This document shows positions 17,158 through 25,631 of a DNA stretch of 61,876 nucleotides, piece by piece. The notes under the pieces were generated by a model. It made no database searches, was not told the origin of the DNA, and saw nothing but the letters and a program-made list of their open reading frames with translations. Position 1 is the first letter of the stretch, and the number at the start of each line of letters is the position of its first letter. The translations under genes were made by a program, and so were the position numbers. The stretch lies in the NCBI GenBank assembly GCA_945893075.1, contig CAMDDX010000003.1:1-61876 (forward strand), in the 5' to 3' direction. The stretch comes from Planctomyces sp. SH-PL62 (GTDB lineage Bacteria; Planctomycetota; Planctomycetia; Planctomycetales; Planctomycetaceae).

Positions 17158-17220
17158 TCGTAGGACGGGCACTCTTGCCCGTCACCAAGCCAGCGACGGG
17201 CAAGAGTGCCCGTCCTACGA
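17158..17220. repeat. Perfect 26-bp-arm palindrome that includes a stop codon
   Basis: Arms 17158-17183 and 17195-17220 are exact reverse complements (core GGACGGGCACTCTTGCCCG) with an 11-nt loop. The right arm contains the stop codon of the DUF58 gene (17215-17217), so the final residues of that protein come from the repeat. Confidence 0.95.
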
Positions 17221-18600
17221 CAGCTCGCTGATGCCCGCTTCGATTTGCTCGGCGGTGAAGCACAGCACCTGCACCCCCGCGCGGTCGAGTTGCGGCAGCG
17301 GTGCGGAATGGCGTTGGATGACGATCACTTTCACTCGGCAACCGTTGTCGAGCGCCATCTGCACCAGTCGCTGCCGCGAGTCATCCCAGCCCAGAAACAC
17401 GCAGACCAGCGCCGAGATATGCGGCAGTTCGGTGGCCAGCGCGGCCGTCAGCATCTCGAACGGATTCGAGCGGCACGACGGAACCTCCGCGAGGATGTCC
17501 AGCACCGCATCAATCGGCGTCGTGCTGCGGCCCGTGCGGAAGATGTGCAGTTCCGAACCGGCAGCGAAGACGTCCAACAGATACTCACCGCGCGCGAAGA
17601 CCTCCGCGATCGATGCGGTCAGGCTGATCGCGGCTTCGAGTTCCCGCTCACCTTTCCGGCGCAGCCGAGGGTGACTCGGCCAGTCGACTGCGGGCCAATT
17701 CAGCGATCGCCAATCGCGCGGCAAAAACGTATCGAGCACCAAGCCCAGCCGATGAAAGTATTCCTCGTGGAATTCGCGCACGACCGGCTTCGCCAGCCGC
17801 GCCCACGATTTGAAGTCGATATGCCGCGGTGAGTCCCCCGGCATGTACTCGCGGTTGCCGATGTATTCGGGCGACTCACCGATCTGCGACATGAGCGCGA
17901 TGCCCCCCGGCTGATAACGCTGCCCAATGTCCACATTGATCCGCTGCAACGGCTCGAACCGCGGCAGCACGAGCATCGGCCGAGATTCCTTGCGGCCCAG
18001 TTGATTGCGAAACAGATTGAACGGAAACGTCGAGAACGCGCGGACGCTGGGCAACACATACCGCCCGCGCCGACGTGGGATGACGCGAATCGGCAGCTTC
18101 GCCGATTCCCCCGCTGGCAACGTCGGCACCATGCGTTCTTCGCGGAGTGCTTCCCACGTCGCCGGCAACTTGAACACCGCCAACGACACATCGAGCAGCG
18201 GCCAACGATTGTTGTTGGTCACGGTGAAGTCACCGCGCACCGTTTGTCCCGCAGTCACTCGGTCGGGCCATTCGCCAGAGATGGAAACGCTCAACCATCG
18301 CAAGACCGAGCCACAAGCCGACGCGACCATCACCAACACCGCCAGCGTGACCGGAATCTGATAGATCGGCATGTCATCCGTGATCGCCCCCGCCAAGGCC
18401 GAGACCGATAACGCCAACATCACCACTTTGCCCGGCGGAGTGAACGGGTACGTCCAAATGAAGAACAGCATTCCGGGAAACGGCCGCTCCCGAAACATCG
18501 CCCGATCCGCGATCATCGGCCGCAGAAACCCAGACACCAGCCGAGCCCATCGGCCGCGCGGAACAGGCACGTCGGCAGCAGTCGGTGGGCGATCGGGCAT
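17215..18600 (-). CDS. DUF58 domain protein with two N-terminal membrane helices
   Basis: About 461 residues. Two hydrophobic segments lie at roughly residues 40-100, then a beta-rich region, then the DUF58 signature around GIALMSQIGESPEYIGNREYMPGDSPRHIDFKSWAR. A von Willebrand-like C-terminal part follows. DUF58 proteins usually accompany MoxR-type AAA ATPases and transglutaminase-like proteins, but no such neighbours are present here. Function is unknown beyond likely membrane-linked protein assembly. The ATG at 18600 is chosen; a TTG six codons upstream is possible. It ends inside a palindrome. Confidence 0.9.
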   Translation of the reverse strand: MPDRPPTAADVPVPRGRWARLVSGFLRPMIADRAMFRERPFPGMLFFIWTYPFTPPGKVVMLALSVSALAGAITDDMPIYQIPVTLAVLVMVASACGSVLRWLSVSISGEWPDRVTAGQTVRGDFTVTNNNRWPLLDVSLAVFKLPATWEALREERMVPTLPAGESAKLPIRVIPRRRGRYVLPSVRAFSTFPFNLFRNQLGRKESRPMLVLPRFEPLQRINVDIGQRYQPGGIALMSQIGESPEYIGNREYMPGDSPRHIDFKSWARLAKPVVREFHEEYFHRLGLVLDTFLPRDWRSLNWPAVDWPSHPRLRRKGERELEAAISLTASIAEVFARGEYLLDVFAAGSELHIFRTGRSTTPIDAVLDILAEVPSCRSNPFEMLTAALATELPHISALVCVFLGWDDSRQRLVQMALDNGCRVKVIVIQRHSAPLPQLDRAGVQVLCFTAEQIEAGISELS

Positions 18601-18641
18601 GTTCGGTGATCTCAGCAATCGAACGGAAGGCAGCCTGTTTT

Positions 18642-18706
18642 CATTCCTCTGGCCCCATTCCTCTGCCAGTCAAAACTTTTGGCAGAGGAATGGGGCCAGA
18701 GGAATG
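18642..18706. repeat. Perfect 27-bp-arm palindrome
   Basis: Arms 18642-18668 and 18680-18706 are exact reverse complements (core CCTCTGGCCCCATTCC) around an 11-nt loop. Lies between the C-N hydrolase and DUF58 genes on the minus strand, 14 bases past the hydrolase stop. Confidence 0.96.
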
Positions 18707-18719
18707 CTGGCAATCAAAG

Positions 18720-19583
18720 TCAGGCCGTTCGGTTTGCGTCGTCGCGTGGAGTTGGAAGTGAATGTGGCTGCGTCAGCAACTCGTACATCTCTGGTCGGCG
18801 ATCGGCGAGTCGGTCGATCGCGTGCTTGCCGGGGACGCGAGTCACACGTTTGTTGCGCGACTGGGCCGGGTCGATGTCGGCAAACAAGATCGTCGGCGCG
18901 GTGCTGCTGGTGCTCGCCAGCGTGCAGCCGCTCGGTTCGCAGATGCGGCTGCGGCCGATGAACTGGAAACCGCGCTCCAAGCCGACTCGGTTGACGGCCA
19001 GAAAGTAGACGGCGTTCTCCATCGCGCGCGAGTTGATCGTGAAGTCGGCGACGCATTCGGCTCCGGGAGGCCAGTTCGTCGGCAGCACGATCAGGTCGGC
19101 CCCGAGCAACGCCAGCGCGCGAGCCGCTTCGGGAAACGCCGCGTCGTAACAGATCAACATGCCGATCTTCACACCGCCCGCCTCGAAAACGGCGAACGGA
19201 CGATCGCCGTAGTTCGTGCGCATGTCGATCCCCAAGTACGGCAGATGCACCTTGCGATACGAACCGATCAAACCGTTTGGCCCAACCAGCGCGACCGCGT
19301 TGAACAACCGGTCGCCGTCTTTTTCCAACAATCCGAAGACGACGAAGACGTCGAGATCGCAACAGATCTGCGCGAACCGCTCGGTCGCCGGGCCGGGGAG
19401 CGTCTGAGCAAACGGCATCGCTTCCGCGATCGAGTCGAAGCAGTAGCCGGTCAGCGCGCATTCGGGAAAGCAAATCAGCTTTGCTCCGGCCGCGGCGGCT
19501 TCTTGCAGCTTTGCCAGCATCGCGGCCAAGTTGGCTTCGGGTTTTCCGATCGAGACATCCATCTGCACGGCGGCGATTCGCAT
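18720..19583 (-). CDS. Carbon-nitrogen hydrolase (nitrilase superfamily amidase)
   Basis: 287 residues, cytoplasmic. The Glu-Lys-Cys triad is complete: Glu41 in FPECALTG, Lys111 in YRKVHLP and Cys145 in ICYDAAFPE. Members cleave amides, carbamoyl groups or nitriles; overall similarity is to the carbamoylputrescine amidase/omega-amidase type rather than true nitrilases, but the substrate is not determinable. The start at ATG 19583 is set by AAGGA six bases upstream and by the family's usual beginning (RIAAVQMD). The frame is open for 149 codons further upstream as a shadow of the DUF1501 gene. Confidence 0.92.
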   Translation of the reverse strand: MRIAAVQMDVSIGKPEANLAAMLAKLQEAAAAGAKLICFPECALTGYCFDSIAEAMPFAQTLPGPATERFAQICCDLDVFVVFGLLEKDGDRLFNAVALVGPNGLIGSYRKVHLPYLGIDMRTNYGDRPFAVFEAGGVKIGMLICYDAAFPEAARALALLGADLIVLPTNWPPGAECVADFTINSRAMENAVYFLAVNRVGLERGFQFIGRSRICEPSGCTLASTSSTAPTILFADIDPAQSRNKRVTRVPGKHAIDRLADRRPEMYELLTQPHSLPTPRDDANRTA

Positions 19584-19633
19584 GTTGATCCTTAGGAGGT
19601 GGAGGTGAATTGGAGGAGCCCGACAACGAACGA

Positions 19634-21010
19634 TCAAATCAGTTCGACAATCGGCCGGCCCGTGCTGGCTCGCACCGAGAAACCGTCGGGGCTGATGCCC
19701 GTCTCCGGCGCGATACCGAGCGTTTGATACAACGTCGCTCCGAAATCTTCGGGGCTGACCGGCCGATCTTTGACATACGCCGCCTGCGCATCCGAGGCAC
19801 CGTAAACCGCGCCGCCACGAATGCCCGCTCCCGCCAGCATGGCCGAGTAACAATTCGGCCAATGATCGCGGCCGATGGCGGATGCTCCGCGACTGATGCG
19901 CGGTGTCCGTCCAAATTCGCCGACGAGTACAACCAGCGTGTTGTCGAGCAATCCGCGCTGCTGCAAATCTTCCAACAGCGCCGACACCGCGTTGTCGCAC
20001 ACCGGCAATGCCCAGCCGAGTCCGTTCCAACCGTTGCCGAAAATGTCGATGCCGCCGTTGCCGTGCATGTCCCAGGTCTCGACGCTGTTGAACTTCTCAC
20101 CCGGAGCCAGTCCGCACCACGCCACGACGTTGACCAAACGAACGCCCGCTTCGACCAACCGCCGCGCCATCAGCAAATTCTGGCCGAGCGGATTGCGGCC
20201 ATAACGATCGCGCACCGCATCCGGTTCGCGATCCACATCAAACGCCTGCCGTGCCGCCGAGCCGGTGAGCAGATCAAACGCCCGCGCACGAAACCGCGAC
20301 AGCGAATCGAGCGAGCGATTCATCGTCATCGGATCAAACTGCTCCAACAACTGCCGTCGTGCAGCGAGCCGATCCGAGGTGACTCCGTCAGCCGTATCAA
20401 ACGCTTTGACTCGAAAGCCGGGCGCGCCCGGATTGTCGGCGTGACTCATCCCGATCACGAGCGGCGCATGCGCCATGCCCAGCCAACCGCCAGTGACATA
20501 CGTCGGTTCGGGCGGCATCGCTCCACCGCCAAACTTCTGCAACCAGACATGCGACGGCACGCTGGCATTCGAGGGCCGCAGCTTCGTGACGATCGAACCG
20601 AACGCGGGAGCATCCATTGCCGGTTGCGACTGGCCTGCCAGCAACATGCGGTTCGCGACGTCATGCACCGGCACACCATGACTCATCGAACGAATCACGG
20701 CATAGCGATCCGCCAGCTTCGCGAGCCGCGGCATCAGCTCACCCACTTGAAAGCCGGGGACCGCAGTTTCAATCGGTCGATACGGTCCACGCGACTCCGA
20801 TGGCCCATTCGGTTTTACGTCCCACGAGTCGATTTGACTTAAGCCACCATATTGAAAAATGAAAATGCAGGACTTCTCACCGGACTCTTTTGGACTCTCC
20901 GTCTGCGCCGCGAACAGCCCAGGCAGAGACAACCCCAGCGCCGGCACCGCTCCCGCTTGCAGCACTTGTCTGCGCGACAAACGACCAAGTTGCGAGGTGT
21001 GACACGTCAT
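19634..21010 (-). CDS. DUF1501 (sulfatase-fold) exported protein
   Basis: 458 residues, with a twin-arginine-like N-terminus (SRRQVLQAGAVPALGLSLPG). The body has the DUF1501 order: FQYGGLSQIDSWDVKPN, the REPDAVRDRYGRN block, the AGVRLVNV strand, NTLVVLVGEFGRTPR and IGRDHWPNCYS. The fold is related to alkaline phosphatase/sulfatases and several metal-binding Asp/His positions are conserved, yet no activity is established. Planctomycetes carry dozens, often next to DUF1549/DUF1553 cytochrome-like genes. The neighbours here are a HicBA pair upstream and a C-N hydrolase downstream. It is one of four copies in the window. Confidence 0.92.
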   Translation of the reverse strand: MTCHTSQLGRLSRRQVLQAGAVPALGLSLPGLFAAQTESPKESGEKSCIFIFQYGGLSQIDSWDVKPNGPSESRGPYRPIETAVPGFQVGELMPRLAKLADRYAVIRSMSHGVPVHDVANRMLLAGQSQPAMDAPAFGSIVTKLRPSNASVPSHVWLQKFGGGAMPPEPTYVTGGWLGMAHAPLVIGMSHADNPGAPGFRVKAFDTADGVTSDRLAARRQLLEQFDPMTMNRSLDSLSRFRARAFDLLTGSAARQAFDVDREPDAVRDRYGRNPLGQNLLMARRLVEAGVRLVNVVAWCGLAPGEKFNSVETWDMHGNGGIDIFGNGWNGLGWALPVCDNAVSALLEDLQQRGLLDNTLVVLVGEFGRTPRISRGASAIGRDHWPNCYSAMLAGAGIRGGAVYGASDAQAAYVKDRPVSPEDFGATLYQTLGIAPETGISPDGFSVRASTGRPIVELI

Positions 21011-21025
21011 GCGACTGGTTCGCTG

Positions 21026-21262
21026 TTAGACCGATTGAATCACTAACGAATGTTTTGGCTTCGGCAGGCGCTTGCCAAGTTTTTGCAGACTCTCCAAATG
21101 CAGATCGAGCGCCTCGCAAGCATTGCCGAACGCTTCGGACAGTGTGGCTCCGCTCGTCAAGATGTTCGGGAAATCGGAAAACTCGACGACATAGGCCGGG
21201 TCTTGAGCGTCGTACTCAATCGAAAACACATACCCGCGATATTCGTGATGCGAGGAAATCAT
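21026..21262 (-). CDS. hicB: HicB-family antitoxin
   Basis: 78 residues. The partial RNase-H-like HicB fold is visible in YRGYVFSIEYD, AYVVEFSDFPNILTSGATLSEAFGNACEAL, the standard 'F.dfp...t.G.t..EA..na.e.l' pattern. It lacks the C-terminal DNA-binding extension seen in long HicB proteins. It lies immediately after a HicA gene and overlaps its stop by four bases, giving the toxin-first order typical of HicAB. It is expected to bind and block HicA and repress the pair. Confidence 0.93.
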   Translation of the reverse strand: MISSHHEYRGYVFSIEYDAQDPAYVVEFSDFPNILTSGATLSEAFGNACEALDLHLESLQKLGKRLPKPKHSLVIQSV

Positions 21263-21495
21263 TGTCCTAAAACCTCCAACAGGCGGCGGATGTCAGCGGG
21301 ATGGCAGGTGTTTCGACCGCCATGCGGCACAATGATTGTCACCAGACGACCGTCGGCTCGGTGGTACGTTCGATGGCTGCCACGCTGATTGAATAGCACG
21401 AACCCTTCGTGACGCAACAGCGCATCGACTTCGCCGAATCGGATGTTTCTCGACGAGCTTCGCATCTTGGCGATTAGCTTTTCTCGCTGGCTCAC
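21259..21495 (-). CDS. hicA: HicA-family mRNA interferase toxin
   Basis: 78 residues with the dsRNA-binding-like HicA fold. FGEVDALLRHEGFVLFNQRGSHRTY contains the conserved catalytic His41 after a Gly, and the end reads RNTCHPADIRRLLEVLG. HicA cleaves mRNA when freed from HicB. The gene is first in the pair and translationally coupled to hicB. No strong operator was recognised upstream, where the DUF1802 stop is only 40 bases away. Confidence 0.93.
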   Translation of the reverse strand: MSQREKLIAKMRSSSRNIRFGEVDALLRHEGFVLFNQRGSHRTYHRADGRLVTIIVPHGGRNTCHPADIRRLLEVLGQ

Positions 21496-21535
21496 GATTC
21501 AGTCCTCATCAAGGTCTGTCTGCGGTTGCCACTCT

Positions 21536-22105
21536 TCACACACCGGCGAGAAGTATTTGAATCTCGCGTCGCTGATTTTCAAACGTCGTATCATCGAGCA
21601 CCGGTTGAAGTCCGGGGGTCGATAACGACGACGGCAGATCGACCCAGGTTTTGCAACCGGCGAAGTGCGGCGAGTCGGCGATCACAAACGGTGTCGGCTG
21701 ACGGAAGACTCGCACGACCAGCGCGAATAAACCGGGGGTTCGGTAATGGAATCGCTGCTCGACCGTTGCCTCCGACCAGAGATGCCTGCCGCTCAATCGC
21801 GCGAGTGCCGCTTGATCGAGCACATGATGCACCTCTTCCACGACGGCGTACAAATCCAGTGAGATGCCTGACGTCTGTCCGCGCGATTGCATCTCGTCGA
21901 GCAGTGGCCAAGCCTCCGGGATGATTTCGTCTCGCTGCTGATGAAAGCCGGTGGGGAAGAGCCAGAACTCGCGATGCTCGACGCGGAAGCCGTCACTTCC
22001 TTCGTGAATGCCTCCTTTGCGGAGGATCAGCGTCTGCCGTCCGGCAGCGAGCGCGGCGCAGACAACGGCCCATTCCTTGAACGCGAATTGAGTTTCTGGT
22101 GGCAT
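21536..22105 (-). CDS. DUF1802 family protein
   Basis: About 189 residues. The opening FAFKEWAVVCAALAAGRQTLILRKGGI and the nearby EHREFWLFPTGFHQQ are characteristic of DUF1802, a family of unknown function sometimes fused to restriction-endonuclease-like domains. No nuclease domain is present here. The ATG at 22105 is chosen over an upstream TTG that lies within a repeat sequence. It follows the giant TPR gene on the same strand, with a strong palindrome between them. Confidence 0.85.
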   Translation of the reverse strand: MPPETQFAFKEWAVVCAALAAGRQTLILRKGGIHEGSDGFRVEHREFWLFPTGFHQQRDEIIPEAWPLLDEMQSRGQTSGISLDLYAVVEEVHHVLDQAALARLSGRHLWSEATVEQRFHYRTPGLFALVVRVFRQPTPFVIADSPHFAGCKTWVDLPSSLSTPGLQPVLDDTTFENQRREIQILLAGV

Positions 22106-22110
22106 GATTT

Positions 22111-22135
22111 CCGTGGGGCACGTTTTCAACGTGCC
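22111..22135. repeat. Small dispersed palindrome, copy 1
   Basis: CGTGGGGCACGTTTTCAACG and its continuation form a short hairpin (CACGTT/AACGTG). The reverse complement recurs, 24 of 25 bases, at 38698-38722 inside a coding sequence. Here it overlaps the ribosome-binding region of the DUF1802 gene. Confidence 0.85.
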
Positions 22136-22140
22136 GCTTT

Positions 22141-22257
22141 TACGTAGCCGTCATCGCTCCGCGTGACGAGCCGATCGATCAATCAACTTCGCTTTCACAT
22201 TGACTCGCAGCCGCTGGGACATTTCGGCTCGTCACGCGGAGCGATGACGGCTACGTA
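22141..22257. repeat. Perfect 33-bp-arm palindrome with 51-nt loop
   Basis: Arms 22141-22173 and 22225-22257 are exact reverse complements (core GCCGTCATCGCTCCGCG). It lies 16 bases past the stop of the TPR gene and ahead of DUF1802. The large loop argues against a simple intrinsic terminator. Confidence 0.96.
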
Positions 22258-22273
22258 CTTGCGGCTTCGCCGA

Positions 22274-25200
22274 TCACTTCTTCGCCTTTTGCCGAGCTGC
22301 TTCCAACCGCGGCTTGGCGTCTTCGGCCCATTGGGTCTGCGGGAATTCTTTCAGCAGCGATTCGTAATCGGCGACCGCCTTCGCCCATTCGCCGAGTTGT
22401 TCGTCGCACGCGCCCGCTTGGAACAACGCGGGAGCTTGCCAGGCCGGGTATTTGTAAAGCAAATAGACGCGAAGGTAGTTCTCCAGCGCGGTCTTGTAGT
22501 CCTTCTGAAAGTAATAGGTCTCGGCGAGCATCAACTGCGCCTTCGCAGCGGTCTCGGTGCGAGTGCCGTTGGGGTCGTCGATGGCCTGTTTGAAAGCGGC
22601 TCGTGCCTCGTCGAATTTCCCTTGGCTCTTGTAGGCTCGGCCGAGCACTTCGTCCGCTTGATACAGCAGCTTGCTTTTGGCGTCCCACGCGCGGAAGTCG
22701 GCGACCGTGGCGATGGACTCGGCGTAGCTTTTCTTTTGCCACTGAATCTCCGCCAGCAAAATGAACACGCGCGGGAACCAATCCTTCGTTTTCATTTCCG
22801 GATCAGCCTTCGCGGCGACCAGCGGCTTGAGTAATTCCAGCGCGGGGTCTGCTTGCTGGCGTTGCAGGTGCGACAGCGCGAGAAAGAAGGCCGCGTCAGT
22901 CTTGTACCGGCCCTCGGAAAAGCGCGTGCGGATCGCGGTCGCGGTCTTCTCCAGTTCCGCCCATTGCTGCTGTTCTTCCGCGATGGCCATTAAGCGGAAC
23001 AGCGAGTCTTGTTGCACGTCCGCGTCCGACTTCGGGCTTTGTTCGAGTTGCCGGAACGCGGCCTTGGCATCGTCGATCTTGCCGGCGAGCAATTCACTCT
23101 CCGCGAGGTTGAACCGGGCATTGTCCGCCACATCGCTGTTGGGAGCTTCGGCGATCAACCGCTTGAAGATTTCATCCGCGCGCGGGAAACGTTCGGTTTC
23201 GTAGTTCATCAACGCCCACTCTTCGAGCAGCTTGTCGAGGTTCTCCGGCTTCGGAAATTTGACGAACAGTTTCGTGTAAGCCGCATCCGCCTCCTCGATC
23301 TTGTTGAGCCGTCTGAGCGTGCGGGCCGCTTCCAGTCCCGCGAGGAAGCCGTAGCGTCCCGGCGAGTAGCTCTCGAACGCCTCGCCAAACGTCTTCGCGG
23401 CCGGCGCGAGTTGATTGTCGAGTTGCAATGACTCGCCGAGCTTGAACGCCGACTCCGGCGCGAGCGCGTCCTGCGGGAAGTCTTTCAGCAACTGCGCGAA
23501 GCCTTCGGCCGCCGGCTTGTATTGCTTCTTCTCGAATTGGCTCCACGCTTGCCCGGAGAGCGCGGCGACGAAGTGCGGAGACTGCGGGCCGACGGCAACC
23601 ACTTCGGAATACCACCCCAGCGACGCATTGAAGTCCTTGTGGGAATAAGCCACCTCGGCCAATTGCAGTACCGTCCGCACTATCAGCGGACTGTTGGGCA
23701 GCGCCGCTCGAAGCTGCGCGATCGACTGCTTCGCCACATCGAACTGTTTCAGATTTGCTTCGGCCAGAGATTTCGCCACGAGAGCTTGATCGAGCTGCTC
23801 TCCTTTCGGTGCGAGCCGAACATAGTCTGCCGACGCTGCGACAGCCTCCGCATATTTCTTCTCCGCGAGCGTGCTGCTGGCGAACAGCACCAGCCCGTCA
23901 ATGAATTCTGATGCCGCCCCTTCCTTGCGAACCTGTTCGATCACCGGCGCGAGCGTCTCGATCACTGCCGCGTGTTGCTTGAGTCGCTGCTGCGCGCGGG
24001 CGAGGTGATAGCGCGCCTGACCCTGGGTCTGCGGACGTTGCGCCGCGGTGAGCACCGCTTTGAACAACTGCGCAGCCGCCTCCGCGTCAGCGGCGGCGGC
24101 CGCCGCGTCGTCAGTATCAGTACCGCGAGCGAGCAACACTCGACCGCGGAGCAGATCGTTGTACAACTTCAATCCGCTGTTCGGCTGAGTCGCGATGAAC
24201 TGCTTCGTATAGCTCTCCGCCGCTTGAATCGCAGTAGTGCGAATCTTCGGGGTCGCCGCGCGATGGGCTCGCTGCAATGCCGCTTCGCCCGCGAAGTACA
24301 ACGCATCATCCGCCCATTGCCCCTGCGGCCAACGCTTCACGACATCGACAAAATGGAGTTCTGCCGCATCGAACTGCGACAGTCGCAGCTCGCAGTCGGC
24401 CCATTGAAAGAGGATCTGCTCGGTGATCGGATTCTGAGCGTGGGCTTCAAACACAGCGTTGAACGTCGCCGCCGCGCCGGCCAAGTCGCCGAGTTGTTTC
24501 TGGGACATCCCCCGCCAATAGCTGGCGGTGGCCGCTTGCTCCGGTTCTTTCGCCGCGAGTTCAAATTGCGTGGAGGCCGACTTGTAGTCTTTAAGTTCGT
24601 AGTAAGCATTGCCCGCGTTCAAACGTGCCGTCGCTACGTACTTGCTCTCCGGGAAATTGTTTTCGAGGACTGCATACTCCTTCACCGCGTTCGCGAAATC
24701 CTTCTGCTCGAACAGCCGATTCGCGATCTGCAACTGTGCCTGAGCCGCGCGTGTCCCAGCTTTGTTCGCCGCAAACTCCCGATACAGGACTAATGCCTCC
24801 GGGAACTTCTGCTGAGCGTCGAGCGACTTCGCCAGTCCCCAGCGCCAGTCCTCCAGCATCTTGTTCTGCGGATAAAGTTTGATCGCCTGCTGAAAACTCG
24901 CGGCCGCCGCTTCACCCTTGCCAAGCCGTAAGAGCGTGTCGCCGAGATACGGCAGCGCGTACTCACGCAGCGGGTCTTCCGGTGACTTGGCAAAGAACGC
25001 TTGAAACTCCGGCTCGGCTGACTTCAGGTCGTCGAGGAAATAGCTCGACTCGGCGACGCGGTACATCGCCTGCGGCACCTGTTGGTTGTTCGGGTACTCT
25101 TTGACGAACGCTCGCAACACCACACGAGCCTCGTTGTACTTCTCCAAATTCGTCAGCGCGAGCCCCAGGTACAGCCGAGCGAACGGGACACGCTCGTGCT

Positions 25201-25423
25201 TGGGATGATCCTTCAGAAACTTCTTGAACGTTTCCTCGGCCAAGCCCCAGCGGCTCTGCTTGTAGAAGCCGACCGCCGCCGCGTAGTCATCCGCCGCCTG
25301 ATCGGCGCGAGCGGCTTGCGGTGCCAGAAACAGTGCGTTCGCAAAACCGCCGAGCACCACGGCCAGCAATAAGACCTGCCCAATCCGCTGCCGCCAACCA
25401 AGTTTGTTCCAAGTGTTCCACAT
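22274..25423 (-). CDS. Very large exported TPR-repeat protein
   Basis: 1049 residues. A signal peptide (hydrophobic LLLAVVLGGFANALFLA, cleavage near AARA-DQ) is followed by about twenty tetratricopeptide or Sel1/YbgF/BamD-like helical repeats over the rest of the chain, seen in recurring 'A...Y..A...y..f...yP......A.y..a' segments. Such proteins are periplasmic or outer-membrane scaffolds for envelope assembly. The first 200 residues resemble BamD/YbgF-like units. Start ATG 25423 has GGGAG upstream. It is likely the first gene of a unit with DUF1802, although the palindrome between them may isolate it. Confidence 0.9.
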   Translation of the reverse strand: MWNTWNKLGWRQRIGQVLLLAVVLGGFANALFLAPQAARADQAADDYAAAVGFYKQSRWGLAEETFKKFLKDHPKHERVPFARLYLGLALTNLEKYNEARVVLRAFVKEYPNNQQVPQAMYRVAESSYFLDDLKSAEPEFQAFFAKSPEDPLREYALPYLGDTLLRLGKGEAAAASFQQAIKLYPQNKMLEDWRWGLAKSLDAQQKFPEALVLYREFAANKAGTRAAQAQLQIANRLFEQKDFANAVKEYAVLENNFPESKYVATARLNAGNAYYELKDYKSASTQFELAAKEPEQAATASYWRGMSQKQLGDLAGAAATFNAVFEAHAQNPITEQILFQWADCELRLSQFDAAELHFVDVVKRWPQGQWADDALYFAGEAALQRAHRAATPKIRTTAIQAAESYTKQFIATQPNSGLKLYNDLLRGRVLLARGTDTDDAAAAAADAEAAAQLFKAVLTAAQRPQTQGQARYHLARAQQRLKQHAAVIETLAPVIEQVRKEGAASEFIDGLVLFASSTLAEKKYAEAVAASADYVRLAPKGEQLDQALVAKSLAEANLKQFDVAKQSIAQLRAALPNSPLIVRTVLQLAEVAYSHKDFNASLGWYSEVVAVGPQSPHFVAALSGQAWSQFEKKQYKPAAEGFAQLLKDFPQDALAPESAFKLGESLQLDNQLAPAAKTFGEAFESYSPGRYGFLAGLEAARTLRRLNKIEEADAAYTKLFVKFPKPENLDKLLEEWALMNYETERFPRADEIFKRLIAEAPNSDVADNARFNLAESELLAGKIDDAKAAFRQLEQSPKSDADVQQDSLFRLMAIAEEQQQWAELEKTATAIRTRFSEGRYKTDAAFFLALSHLQRQQADPALELLKPLVAAKADPEMKTKDWFPRVFILLAEIQWQKKSYAESIATVADFRAWDAKSKLLYQADEVLGRAYKSQGKFDEARAAFKQAIDDPNGTRTETAAKAQLMLAETYYFQKDYKTALENYLRVYLLYKYPAWQAPALFQAGACDEQLGEWAKAVADYESLLKEFPQTQWAEDAKPRLEAARQKAKK

Positions 25424-25631
25424 CGCTCGCTCCCAACACAGATTCTCTGGCCCCGCTCGTCAGATGGTTTCACGCTTTGCCGCTCCGAGAATAGCCGAGC
25501 AACGAAGACGGTTGAAGCACCGCGTCGATGAAAGACGTCTGACGGCAAATCGAAGGTGGTGATCCCCACAATCGAGCTTTAGACTGCCGCGACTCCGAAA
25601 CCGTCCAAATTCCTGGAGGTCGCAACCGAAC

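Noticed and set aside
19584..20030. Upstream extension of the C-N hydrolase
   Set aside because: The extra 149 codons are Arg/His/Gly-rich and antiparallel in content to the DUF1501 gene on the same strand in another frame; family members start at RIAAVQMD.
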